A stretch of 64,000 nt of DNA from Parapedobacter sp037190485 (GTDB lineage: Bacteria; Bacteroidota; Bacteroidia; Sphingobacteriales; Sphingobacteriaceae), in NCBI GenBank assembly GCA_037190485.1, contig JBBCJB010000006.1, positions 62,001-126,000 on the forward strand, given 5' to 3'. Numbering within the stretch: the first letter of the stretch is position 1; every line of letters starts with the position of its first letter. Both the position numbers and the translations under genes were made by a program. This document shows positions 53,970 to 61,619 of the stretch, one piece after another. Under the pieces are notes generated by a model. That model was not told the DNA's origin and ran no database searches. It worked only from the letters and a program-made list of their open reading frames with translations.

Positions 53970-53986
53970 TATTCAAATAATCCAAT

Positions 53987-54637
53987 ATGAACGGTAACAT
54001 ACCACAAAAATTGATAAGGGGAGATGCGGATCCAAAACAGATTCGTGATTTAAAAAACACTCTTACACAAAATCAGTTGGTCACAAATCTTTTGAAAGGA
54101 GGGGAGAGCCATGCCGTATTTACAGAGCTATTAATCACTTTGATTGGTGCCCATGTACGTTCTACTTGGGCGAAAACACATTTTCTCTCTTTTTCGACCA
54201 AGGACGAAATTGCGCACAAATATGGATTGGGATGTGAACCAGATGCCGATGATGAACATGTTTCGAGCCTGATGAATGAGTGTGCATATGCAGAACTAGG
54301 AAGAGAAGATTGGGACTTTGCGGTTATTGAAATAGACACCAGTATTGCTGATTGGAGTGAAATAGGACAGGGCGTCTATCTTGGAAGCTATGAGCCATAT
54401 TTTCATACATTTAAGCGCTTTTCAGATTCGTTTAGATGTATTTTGATAGATGTTGTTAACGCGATGAAAGGACAACATGATGTGGAGAACGTTGATCAGA
54501 TTCTAAAAAATGCAAGACGCGATCAGGAATGGCTTCTTTTACCAGCGACACCAATAATTCTAAATTTTAAGAAAACGGGATATTCTGGGATTCTTGATGG
54601 TAGGATTATCAGGCATATTGAAGTCTATAAGAAATAA
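53987..54637 (+). CDS. Putative ADP-ribosyltransferase-like protein after Wadjet
   Basis: 216-aa cytoplasmic protein with no clear family. Three spaced elements recall the R-S-E class of ADP-ribosyltransferases: QKLIRGDADPKQ near the start, THFLSFSTKDEIAHKYG at about 64-80, and RRDQEWLLLPATPIILN at about 176-192. The spacing between them is right for the fold, but this is by eye. It is 17 bp from jetD on the same strand, so it is probably expressed with the Wadjet genes as an added effector. Another possibility is an unrelated hitch-hiker gene. Confidence 0.45.
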   Translation: MNGNIPQKLIRGDADPKQIRDLKNTLTQNQLVTNLLKGGESHAVFTELLITLIGAHVRSTWAKTHFLSFSTKDEIAHKYGLGCEPDADDEHVSSLMNECAYAELGREDWDFAVIEIDTSIADWSEIGQGVYLGSYEPYFHTFKRFSDSFRCILIDVVNAMKGQHDVENVDQILKNARRDQEWLLLPATPIILNFKKTGYSGILDGRIIRHIEVYKK

Positions 54638-54874
54638 ATGTGAAGGGTCAGGAGACATTTGGTTCAAAAAATCTATTTTCAATGTGATAAATGTATTAAA
54701 ACGAATCATTTCCACTTGTAAATCTATTCTACACACACTTTAAAAAGCGACCCGGTTTGGAAAGAGCTTGAGTAATTGTGATTTTTGAATCAAGGCAGAA
54801 TACATTGTTAAAAAGCATGTTGTTGGTTTTCTGTACGTCACGGCAAAATTCGTGATGATATCGATTTTAACGGC

Positions 54875-54904
54875 CTTGTCTATTGTTGATTATGACTATA
54901 TTTG
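54875..54904 (+). promoter_or_regulatory. Probable promoter of the gene at 54953
   Basis: CTTG (54875-54878) and TATATTTG (54897-54904) are 18 bp apart, close to the Bacteroidota consensus. The 316-bp gap from 54638 is otherwise AT-rich with no gene that I can support. Confidence 0.5.
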
Positions 54905-54952
54905 AACATTAGACATAATAATCAAATTTGAAATCAAATTTGGAGCGTAGAG

Positions 54953-55981
54953 ATGATACCTCAGGAAGTAGCGGCACTATTTGATTTTATAGATTTTTTA
55001 GACCGGAACAAAGGCGATTACATACAAAAGTATATTCCCTTATGCGATGAGCTAGAAAGACTTGGCGCCCAAAGATCGGCTTTGCGTCCACGTGAAAATT
55101 ACCGCGATAAGCAACTTTATGACGAGGTACAAAAGGAAATCAAAGAGAAATTCGAGCCGATTACACAACATGTCCAACTTCCGGTCCTAAATCAATTAAA
55201 AGTTCTGGGCATTTGGTCCGGTGATGATGTCTACACGAGCATTTGGAACAATAACATTAAGGCCATAAGCGTTTTCAAGGAACATTTCGAATCGGAAGAC
55301 GTTCCCATAGTATTAGTATATAAACAAAAATACCTGAGCTTCAGGGCAGAAACCAACAGCGGTTTCCTAAGTCTGCAGTATGTCTTTGACTATTTGGACG
55401 AAATATTGAAGTCACTCTTTGATTTTTTCAAGGACATGGAGGAAAACGAATTCGAGCCTTTCGAGACGAAAACAATCGAAGCAAACGGTATCGAAGAAGC
55501 GTTTGAAAGCTATATCGAAAACAAGGGGCGCAATGTGCGGTTTTCCATACCCCAGGAAAAGTTTTTCGCACGTACTTACTCAAATCCGCAACAGCGAAAG
55601 GTACCATTCGTGATAAACAATGAAATAACCATGGGTGACAGGATCAGCGTTGGGGATATCTCTAACAACAAAGGGCCGATTGCGGTTGGTAAGGATAACC
55701 ATATTTCGATATCATCTGTCGAACGGACGGAATTCACGGAAAGAATCCAGAAATTAATCGACCTCCTGAGAGAAGAGCAAAATCTTGATGAAGAACGGAA
55801 ACAATCGTTAATCACCAATTTCGACAAGGTGAGGGAAGAATTGCTGGAAGAAACGCCGGACAAATCGAGGATTTCCAAATGGCTCTTGAATACGAAGCGA
55901 ATCATTGAGGATGTTGTTTTGGCCCACGACGCACAAGAAGCGTTAAAATGGGTTTACTCATTTGTATTTCCAGGCTCTTAA
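54953..55981 (+). CDS. Hypothetical protein with a strand-repeat linker
   Basis: 342-aa soluble protein, no recognised family. The N-terminal 190 residues are helical and acidic (DFIDFLDRNKGDYIQKYIPLCDELERLG). A short strand-turn section with near-repeats, ITMGDRISVGDIS then GPIAVGKDNHISISS (about 212-240), separates it from a C-terminal helical block of about 100 residues (KLIDLLREEQNLDEERKQSLITNFDKV). This GDxIxxGDIS...AIGxxxxxS linker is found in several bacterial conflict-system proteins. It has its own promoter and stands alone between Wadjet and the peptide cluster. Role unknown. Confidence 0.6.
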   Translation: MIPQEVAALFDFIDFLDRNKGDYIQKYIPLCDELERLGAQRSALRPRENYRDKQLYDEVQKEIKEKFEPITQHVQLPVLNQLKVLGIWSGDDVYTSIWNNNIKAISVFKEHFESEDVPIVLVYKQKYLSFRAETNSGFLSLQYVFDYLDEILKSLFDFFKDMEENEFEPFETKTIEANGIEEAFESYIENKGRNVRFSIPQEKFFARTYSNPQQRKVPFVINNEITMGDRISVGDISNNKGPIAVGKDNHISISSVERTEFTERIQKLIDLLREEQNLDEERKQSLITNFDKVREELLEETPDKSRISKWLLNTKRIIEDVVLAHDAQEALKWVYSFVFPGS

Positions 55982-56143
55982 GTAAAACCTACTAATCTAT
56001 TTTTTAAAATAATTTTTTTTTATTTTATTCATAAACAGATTTTTGTGTCTGAAATTTGTTTTTTTATTAGTTTGAATGTTTGTGTTATTTCGTTGATTTA
56101 AAGTGTTTTATTTATTATTCGAATTTTTGTCTATCTTTTTTTA

Positions 56144-56151
56144 TAATTTTG
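56144..56151 (+). promoter_or_regulatory. -7 element (TAATTTTG) upstream of the peptide cluster
   Basis: TAATTTTG matches TAnnTTTG and lies 25 bp before the precursor gene, in a very AT-rich 195-bp gap. A TTTG exists at 56126-56129 but the spacing of 14 bp is too short, so the -33 part is doubtful. Confidence 0.4.
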
Positions 56152-56176
56152 TCGTACATTTAGCAAAAAAACTCAG

Positions 56177-56350
56177 ATGGATAAAATGCAATCAAACGCA
56201 ATAAGTGTTAAAAACGATGTGGTTATTACGCCAAGTCAGGTTAATAACGAGGTGCTTAAAAGGTTATTGGAGGAGATTTCATTTGAGAATACCGAGAATA
56301 AATTAAACGCCTACAACAGGACGCACAATCGCCATAATCGTGGCAGGTAG
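56177..56350 (+). CDS. Precursor peptide of a cyclophane-type RiPP (three [Y/H]NR triads)
   Basis: 57-aa peptide, too short for ordinary gene finding. The leader of about 45 residues has a hydrophobic strand and helix pattern (NAISVKNDVVITPSQV, NNEVLKRLLEEISF). The last 12 residues, YNRTHNRHNRGR, contain three copies of aromatic-or-His followed by Asn-Arg. Three-residue cyclophane maturases crosslink the ring of residue 1 to the beta-carbon of residue 3 in such Omega-X-X triads, so three rings are possible, two through histidine. Its end overlaps the maturase start by 11 bp. The promoter element is 25 bp upstream. That it is the substrate is inference from position and pattern. Confidence 0.75.
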   Translation: MDKMQSNAISVKNDVVITPSQVNNEVLKRLLEEISFENTENKLNAYNRTHNRHNRGR

Positions 56351-57482
56351 TCTCGGATTAAAATCCGAACTAGATACCATTTTGATTAAAGTGGCAAGTA
56401 GGTGTAACATCAATTGCAGCTATTGCTACGTCTATAATATGGGTGACGATAACTGGAAAAGGTTGTCGAAATTCTTGGATTACGATACTATAGAGGGAAT
56501 TATAGATTCCCTGGAATCATTAATCAAATATCAGGACAGAATCTTTAGCGTAGTGTTGCACGGTGGCGAGCCCCTCCTTCTAGGGAAGGAGAAACTGAAG
56601 TTTTTGCTCAGTCGCTTGCGCTCAATTTTGCCAACAGAATATCCAATCAGTTTGCAGACAAACGGCATCCTCATTGATGAGGATGTTATGGATATTTGTT
56701 ATCTATATCAAGTGAGTATAGCTGTTAGTATTGATGGCCCGCAACATGTTCATGATAAGTTTCGAATCTCGCATCAAAATACGGGGTCATTTATAAACGT
56801 GCTTTCCGGTATTGATCGACTTAAGGAGCACCCTCGTTCCGATTTTCTGAACGCAGGACTACTGGCTGTTATCGATCCCACCTCCGATCCGAAAGAGGTT
56901 TACCATTTTTTTAAGCAGTTGGCCCCTCCCAGTGTTGATTTTTTGTATAGGGACGGTAACCTATCCGGTTTGCCCTACGGGAAGACAAGTCTAAATTCCA
57001 TTGAGTTTGGTGAATGGATGGCTGGGTTATTGGATTGTTACCTTGAAGATCATGATCCACTACCTATAAGAATACTGGATGATATGCTCAAAGTATTATT
57101 AGGGGGGGCTGTCTCCAAAGAGGGGATGGGATTGACAGATTTTGGTATTTTGATTATCGATACCGATGGTACCCTCACAAAAAACGACACCTTGAAAAGT
57201 TCGTATAATGGTGCCGATCGTTTTGCGGATACAGTAAATATTAAGGATCGTAATCTAATCGAATTTATTAATTCTAGCGATTTTCGAGAATACAAGGAGA
57301 TGCAACGTCCAACTGCGCTTAAGTGTCAGGCATGTCCTGTGCAGCATATATGTGGCGGGGGGATGATTTTGCATCGTTGGCACGATGATAATGGATTTGA
57401 CAATCCTTCGGTTTACTGTTCCGATCAGCTGTTTCTTATTGATTATATGGAAACCCGAATTCAAAAGCTAGTGTATGCTTAA
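56340..57482 (+). CDS. Radical SAM/SPASM peptide maturase (cyclophane-forming type)
   Basis: 380-aa iron-sulfur enzyme from a GTG at 56340, the only sensible start in the frame. The radical SAM motif CNINCSYC is at residues 22-29 (CxxxCxxC), followed by the typical SYCYVYNMGDDNW and HGGEPLLL. The C-terminal SPASM-type region has CQACPVQHICGGG at about 329-341 and a later YC, for extra clusters. Overall order and length agree with the maturases of the FxsB/triceptide type. It should abstract a hydrogen from the beta-carbon of Arg in the substrate triads and form the C-C bond to the ring. Translationally coupled to both neighbours. Confidence 0.85.
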   Translation: MAGSLGLKSELDTILIKVASRCNINCSYCYVYNMGDDNWKRLSKFLDYDTIEGIIDSLESLIKYQDRIFSVVLHGGEPLLLGKEKLKFLLSRLRSILPTEYPISLQTNGILIDEDVMDICYLYQVSIAVSIDGPQHVHDKFRISHQNTGSFINVLSGIDRLKEHPRSDFLNAGLLAVIDPTSDPKEVYHFFKQLAPPSVDFLYRDGNLSGLPYGKTSLNSIEFGEWMAGLLDCYLEDHDPLPIRILDDMLKVLLGGAVSKEGMGLTDFGILIIDTDGTLTKNDTLKSSYNGADRFADTVNIKDRNLIEFINSSDFREYKEMQRPTALKCQACPVQHICGGGMILHRWHDDNGFDNPSVYCSDQLFLIDYMETRIQKLVYA

Positions 57483-58077
57483 TCAATTTTTTGTCGATTT
57501 GGAAGAGGTTGAGTTTTCTGAAGAGCCATTTCATCATTTCAGTAAAACCGAATTTTTTCCTGAAAACCTTGGAATTCGGGCTCTCGAGTGGCTTGAAACC
57601 AATCTTGAATGGGAGTATACGGAAACCGATTTCTACACGCAATATGAGTTTAGCATAAAGCACGTTCAGATACCCGAACATGTTTCATTTTTGAACAGTG
57701 ACGTCACCGTCAAGTATATAAAGCAAAGATTCTCTTCCGTATTTCACGTACCAAACCTGGAATTGGTAGATGTTACAATCCATAAACTGCTCGATGGTCA
57801 TAAAATGGGGGTGCATAATGATTTCATCGGTGGAGAAGAGAGTCATCGCCTCGTTGTACAATTGAATTCAGGATGGCATGAAGAAAACGGAGGGTATTTG
57901 ATATTGTTTAATTCCAGAAATCCGCAAGACGTTTCCAAATTGGTTCGACCCGTCCATAACACGGCGATTGGTTTCGCCATTTCTCCCCGTTCGTTTCATG
58001 CCGTTTCCAGGGTCAATGATTTTACGAGATATACAATTGTGTATACCTTCAAAGATTTGGACAATGTTATTGATTGA
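57475..58077 (+). CDS. 2-oxoglutarate/Fe(II)-dependent oxygenase of the peptide cluster
   Basis: 200-aa enzyme with the double-stranded beta-helix signature: His-x-Asp in GVHNDFIGG (His114, Asp116), distal His in PRSFHAVSRV (His175) and the 2-oxoglutarate-binding Arg in NDFTRYTIVY (Arg185). Fold and length match the 2OG-Fe(II) oxygenases known next to cyclophane maturases. Its likely reaction is hydroxylation of one or more residues of the peptide, target unknown. It overlaps the maturase by 8 bp and the next gene by 14 bp. Confidence 0.8.
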   Translation: MLNQFFVDLEEVEFSEEPFHHFSKTEFFPENLGIRALEWLETNLEWEYTETDFYTQYEFSIKHVQIPEHVSFLNSDVTVKYIKQRFSSVFHVPNLELVDVTIHKLLDGHKMGVHNDFIGGEESHRLVVQLNSGWHEENGGYLILFNSRNPQDVSKLVRPVHNTAIGFAISPRSFHAVSRVNDFTRYTIVYTFKDLDNVID

Positions 58078-58885
58078 CCGCGTCAAACAATACCTGAGTA
58101 GTGGATTGATATGGGAAGTAGATTTAGTCAATCAGTTACACGATGCTCATGATTTGGCTTTTCGCCCTTATTCTACAACGGATGCTTGGCATCGGATTTT
58201 TAGTGAAAAAAATGTAGATAAGGAAGATGCGGATGTAAAAATCGGTAATGCTATTTTGTTAGAGGGCCACGACACAAGGCTCACAGCATTTTATAGCGAT
58301 CACGGATTGGATATACTCGGTGAGGAAGGGCTTAAAGACATAGGGGCAAAAGATAAGTTAGAGGCCGCCCTACACGAAGTGCAGCGGTGTAACGAAGCTT
58401 TCGATACGGTGATGAAGTTGGTGAAAGCGATTCAAGTAATTAAAATTGATGATCCGGAATATGATACCAGCTACACCCATCCTGATGTTCCTTTTTCAAT
58501 TTTCGTTTCGGTTGGAGGAGATACGTCGCAGTTGAGCAATCTTCGTGTCGCAGAGTCTATCATTCATGAGACGATGCATCTTAAGTTGACTCTAATTGAG
58601 GGTGTTCGTTCATTGGTGCGAGAGAATGCGTCGGGGACCTATTTCTCTCCTTGGCGGGATGAGATGCGCCCAGCACGAGGTGTATTGCATGGTATTTATG
58701 TTTTTACTGCGGTGAAAGATTTTTACAAGAAGATTCTGCCTTCAATAGTGGATGCAAAAGCTAAAGATTTTGTTGCCCACAGGGTCGAACAGATAGAAAC
58801 TGATCTCTTAATGATTGAAGATTTTAAAAAAGCCAGCGATTTAACATTTTGTGGACATATGCTTGCTTCTAATTTCACGGAATAG
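58064..58885 (+). CDS. HExxH-motif peptide-modifying protein
   Basis: 273-aa protein from the ATG at 58064 (MLLIDRVKQYL), which overlaps the oxygenase by 14 bp. The family mark is HETMH at 168-172 in ESIIHETMHLKLTLIEG, followed by YFSPWRDEMRPARGVLHGIYVF. Proteins of this type occur in RiPP clusters with radical SAM enzymes and are annotated as HExxH peptide-modifying or 2OG-dependent peptide beta-hydroxylases rather than proteases. This would be the second oxidising enzyme of the cluster. Last gene; the Septu pair starts 107 bp later. Confidence 0.8.
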   Translation: MLLIDRVKQYLSSGLIWEVDLVNQLHDAHDLAFRPYSTTDAWHRIFSEKNVDKEDADVKIGNAILLEGHDTRLTAFYSDHGLDILGEEGLKDIGAKDKLEAALHEVQRCNEAFDTVMKLVKAIQVIKIDDPEYDTSYTHPDVPFSIFVSVGGDTSQLSNLRVAESIIHETMHLKLTLIEGVRSLVRENASGTYFSPWRDEMRPARGVLHGIYVFTAVKDFYKKILPSIVDAKAKDFVAHRVEQIETDLLMIEDFKKASDLTFCGHMLASNFTE

Positions 58886-58992
58886 GCTGAGATTGTCCTT
58901 TTCTTAGCATTTCACATTGGAAATTGAGTGATATTTAATAGCTTTGAACTTGCTGTTATAATCATGCATGAAATTGCAAACAAAAAGAAGTT

Positions 58993-60402
58993 ATGAACAA
59001 GACACCTATTTATATCGAATCCCTAAAGCTTTCTGGAATTAAAACTTTTGCAGGGCCAACTGAACTAAAAATGACTGGCCCGAATGGTGAAATTGCACAA
59101 TGGACACTCATATTAGGGGAGAACGGTATTGGGAAATCTAGTCTTTTACAATGCATTGCCTGGATGAAACCTGCATTACCATATGACGTGACAGATTTAG
59201 ATGATTTGAAACCGGCTCCGCTGATTAATGATGAAGAAAATGAGATACTAGAACGACTAGTCTCGAGATATAGTGAAAATCAACTTCAAGGCAAAATTGA
59301 AGGAAATTTTGTAGCGAATTCATTGTTGGGTAATTGTAAAAACATAGAGTTAGTCGCCACCTGCAAAACATCTATGACCATTGGTGTAAATGAAAGCAGA
59401 AAGCTTTCTCTAGTTGAGCCAAGTGTCTCGGATGAAGGGAGGGATGTCTTTTATAAAGATGAAGTTGTTGTTTATGGTTATAGTGCTTCGCGTACACTTG
59501 GTGATAAAAATCTTGCTGATAGTAAATTATTGGATACTATACCTGGCTTTATCAATGAAAAAAGTGAGTTGTATGATGCAGAAGAAATTCTTCATGGTCT
59601 AAATTACGCTAAATTAGGTACTTCTGAAAGAAAGGAAAAGCACAAATATTCCAAAATTATCAACGATATTCTTAATATGTTGGTGGATGTTTTGCCGGAC
59701 GTAGATTCTTTTTCTTCGATAGAGATTATTCCACCTAAAATATTATTTAGCGATCCGGAAGGTGGTATAATCATTACCACAAAATACGGAAAAAAGATTC
59801 CATTTGGAGATTTTAGTTTGGGGTACAAAACAGCTGCTTCGTTAACTATAGATTTGGCATGGAGATTATTTAATAAATATCAGGGTGATTCGACAAACCC
59901 TTTGCATGAACCTGCAATTGTTTTGATTGATGAGGTTGATCTTCATTTACACCCAATGTGGCAACAAAATATAATGAAAAGTTTATCAAAACATTTTCCG
60001 AATGTACAATTCATTGCAACGGCTCATAGTCCGCTGATGGTTCAATCAGCTTTAGATTATAGTTATGCGGTAGTTACCACAGATGTTGATAGTGGCCACC
60101 TCACTATTAATAATAGGCCCGAGGAACTCGACGGTTGGAGAGTAGACCAAATATTGACGAGCGAGCTTTTCGGTTTGGAAAGTGCAAGAGGCGTGAAATA
60201 TGATGCTCTGTTAGTCAGAAGGCAAGAGTTAATGCAAAAAAAGCGGAAAGTCAAGTCAGTAAAAGATGAACTTCAAGAGATAGATACATTATTAAAACAA
60301 ATGCCAACAGGCGAAAATCCCGAAGATATCGAGAGTCGAGAGCTGATTTCTGTACTCTATAACAAATTGATTAATGGCGACATAAAATTGGATAATGATT
60401 AA
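58993..60402 (+). CDS. ptuA: Septu-type ATPase PtuA
   Basis: 469-aa OLD/SMC-like ABC ATPase. Walker A is LGENGIGKSSLLQCI at about 41-55, the signature-like GYKTAASLTIDLAW at about 276-289, and Walker B AIVLIDEVDLHLHPMWQQ at about 308-325, followed by the switch His in FIATAHSPLMVQSA. Together with the HNH gene that overlaps it by 8 bp this is the two-gene layout of the Septu anti-phage system (PtuA with PtuB). The C-terminal region is helical and basic (KKRKVKSVKDELQEI), different from REase-fused OLD proteins. Confidence 0.85.
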   Translation: MNKTPIYIESLKLSGIKTFAGPTELKMTGPNGEIAQWTLILGENGIGKSSLLQCIAWMKPALPYDVTDLDDLKPAPLINDEENEILERLVSRYSENQLQGKIEGNFVANSLLGNCKNIELVATCKTSMTIGVNESRKLSLVEPSVSDEGRDVFYKDEVVVYGYSASRTLGDKNLADSKLLDTIPGFINEKSELYDAEEILHGLNYAKLGTSERKEKHKYSKIINDILNMLVDVLPDVDSFSSIEIIPPKILFSDPEGGIIITTKYGKKIPFGDFSLGYKTAASLTIDLAWRLFNKYQGDSTNPLHEPAIVLIDEVDLHLHPMWQQNIMKSLSKHFPNVQFIATAHSPLMVQSALDYSYAVVTTDVDSGHLTINNRPEELDGWRVDQILTSELFGLESARGVKYDALLVRRQELMQKKRKVKSVKDELQEIDTLLKQMPTGENPEDIESRELISVLYNKLINGDIKLDND

Positions 60403-61171
60403 GATTAACCGACCTGTAGGAATTCCACAAAAACTTCTGATTGAGGGGGCGGCGGCTGATAAAATTAATAGAAGTAACTACGACCAGAATCCGAATTCAT
60501 ATATAAGTTTGCAGTTTGAATTTGAAATTTTGAATAAAATATATGGCCATGATACGGTTAAGTCTGTTTTGCGAACCGCCCAATTTGGTAAATGCTGTTT
60601 TTGTGAAAAAGATCAAAAGGAGGAAGATGGAGCTGTTGAACATTTTAGGCCTAAGATGGGTTTTAAAGATCAGAGAAAAGATAAATTGACAAAGCCTGGA
60701 TATTACTGGCTTGGATATACTTGGAGTAATTTGTTGTTCTGCTGTAAAAAATGCAATGGTGCAAAATGTAAAGGGAATTTATTTCCTTTGCGTCCAAAAT
60801 CCAAGAGAGCGCGAAATCATAGCGATGACTTATCTTTGGAAGATCCCTTTTTAATAGACCCTGCTACTATCGACCCAAACGATCACATCTATTTTGACGA
60901 ACATCTTGTTGGGTTCAGGACGGATTACGGCAGGGAATCTATTAATGTGCTTAAATTGGATCGCCCGGAACTCAATGATCTTAGAGAGGAACATCTCAGT
61001 AATATAAAGCGCGCGATAATAATAGTTTCTGCGGGTAAGTACTTTTCGCCAGAGGTTGTAGACAGAGAGAAAGAATTTCTGATTAAAGCCCAATTGCCAA
61101 CCGCTAAATTCTCTGCGGCAACAAAGGCTTTTATTTCGAAAAGCAGCGCGATATTAGGTGGTTTAATATGA
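60395..61171 (+). CDS. ptuB: Septu-type HNH nuclease PtuB
   Basis: 258-aa nuclease. The zinc and catalytic residues of the TIGR02646-like HNH family are visible: GKCCFCEKD at 66-74, DGAVEHFRPK with His83, and LLFCCKKCNGAKCKGNLFPL at about 113-132 with the catalytic Asn and the second Cys pair. In Septu, PtuA controls PtuB, which cuts DNA when phage infects. It overlaps ptuA by 8 bp. Retron-linked PtuB forms need an RT gene, which is not present here, so plain Septu is preferred. Confidence 0.87.
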   Translation: MIKINRPVGIPQKLLIEGAAADKINRSNYDQNPNSYISLQFEFEILNKIYGHDTVKSVLRTAQFGKCCFCEKDQKEEDGAVEHFRPKMGFKDQRKDKLTKPGYYWLGYTWSNLLFCCKKCNGAKCKGNLFPLRPKSKRARNHSDDLSLEDPFLIDPATIDPNDHIYFDEHLVGFRTDYGRESINVLKLDRPELNDLREEHLSNIKRAIIIVSAGKYFSPEVVDREKEFLIKAQLPTAKFSAATKAFISKSSAILGGLI

Positions 61172-61619
61172 AAATTCCTTCAAATCAACTTAATGCCACC
61201 ATGCTTATACCATGAAAATTAGTGAGTAATTGCAAGATGACGTGGGGATTATGCAGATTTTGTCACACTCCTAGCGGATAACCTTCGTCGGATAAGCATC
61301 AGGACGATCTATGTTTGGATACTACGGTTCGAATTGTGCCAACGATTTCGGTTCAAATGATGCCATTTTAGTTTGATATTGCAGGTTGCCATAACGGTTC
61401 GAATGGTACCCTGTCGAGCTAAGGTATCGTTGCCGGGAAAGCCTGTAGCGGGGCGATTACGTTTCGTGCCTTCAAAGGATCAAAGATTACCTTGTCGCCA
61501 AAAAAAAGCCAACATACTTGATTTGATGTGTAATCTTCCCCTAGCTAGCTACATTCAAAACTAAAGAATTCCAATCATTTAGGTTTTAGGTTGATTCGGA
61601 TGGGTTCCAGTTACACTAC
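61172..61619. other. Gene-free stretch after Septu containing IS-end-like repeats
   Basis: About 450 bp between the convergent ptuB and the gene at 61620. Short frames here have no family features. The part 61325-61410 carries the repeated motifs listed separately; the rest shows nothing recognisable. Confidence 0.4.
61325..61410. mobile_element. IS21-type multiple terminal repeats, solo end
   Basis: Three related 16-bp motifs occur in one direction: cggttcgaattgtgcc (61325-61340), cggttcaaatgatgcc (61349-61364) and cggttcgaatggtacc (61395-61410). Repeated subterminal 'GGTTCRAATNRTRCC' boxes are a feature of IS21-family ends. No istA or istB gene and no second end are in the window, so only one scar of such an element would be left. 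Confidence 0.45.

Noticed and set aside
58064..58885. HExxH protein as a zinc metalloprotease that removes the leader peptide
   Set aside because: The sequence after the motif (YFSPWRDEMRPARGVLHG) is that of peptide-modifying HExxH proteins in RiPP clusters, and the usual third ligand pattern of gluzincins is not visible. It cannot be fully excluded.
60395..61171. PtuB as part of a retron (as in Ec78-like systems)
   Set aside because: No reverse transcriptase gene or msr-msd-like structured region was found next to ptuA and ptuB, so plain Septu is the simpler call.
61390..61412. A tRNA T-arm-like sequence (GGTTCGAAT)
   Set aside because: The flanking bases do not pair into a T stem and no acceptor or anticodon arm is present. 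The motif recurs in the IS21-like boxes and is better explained there.
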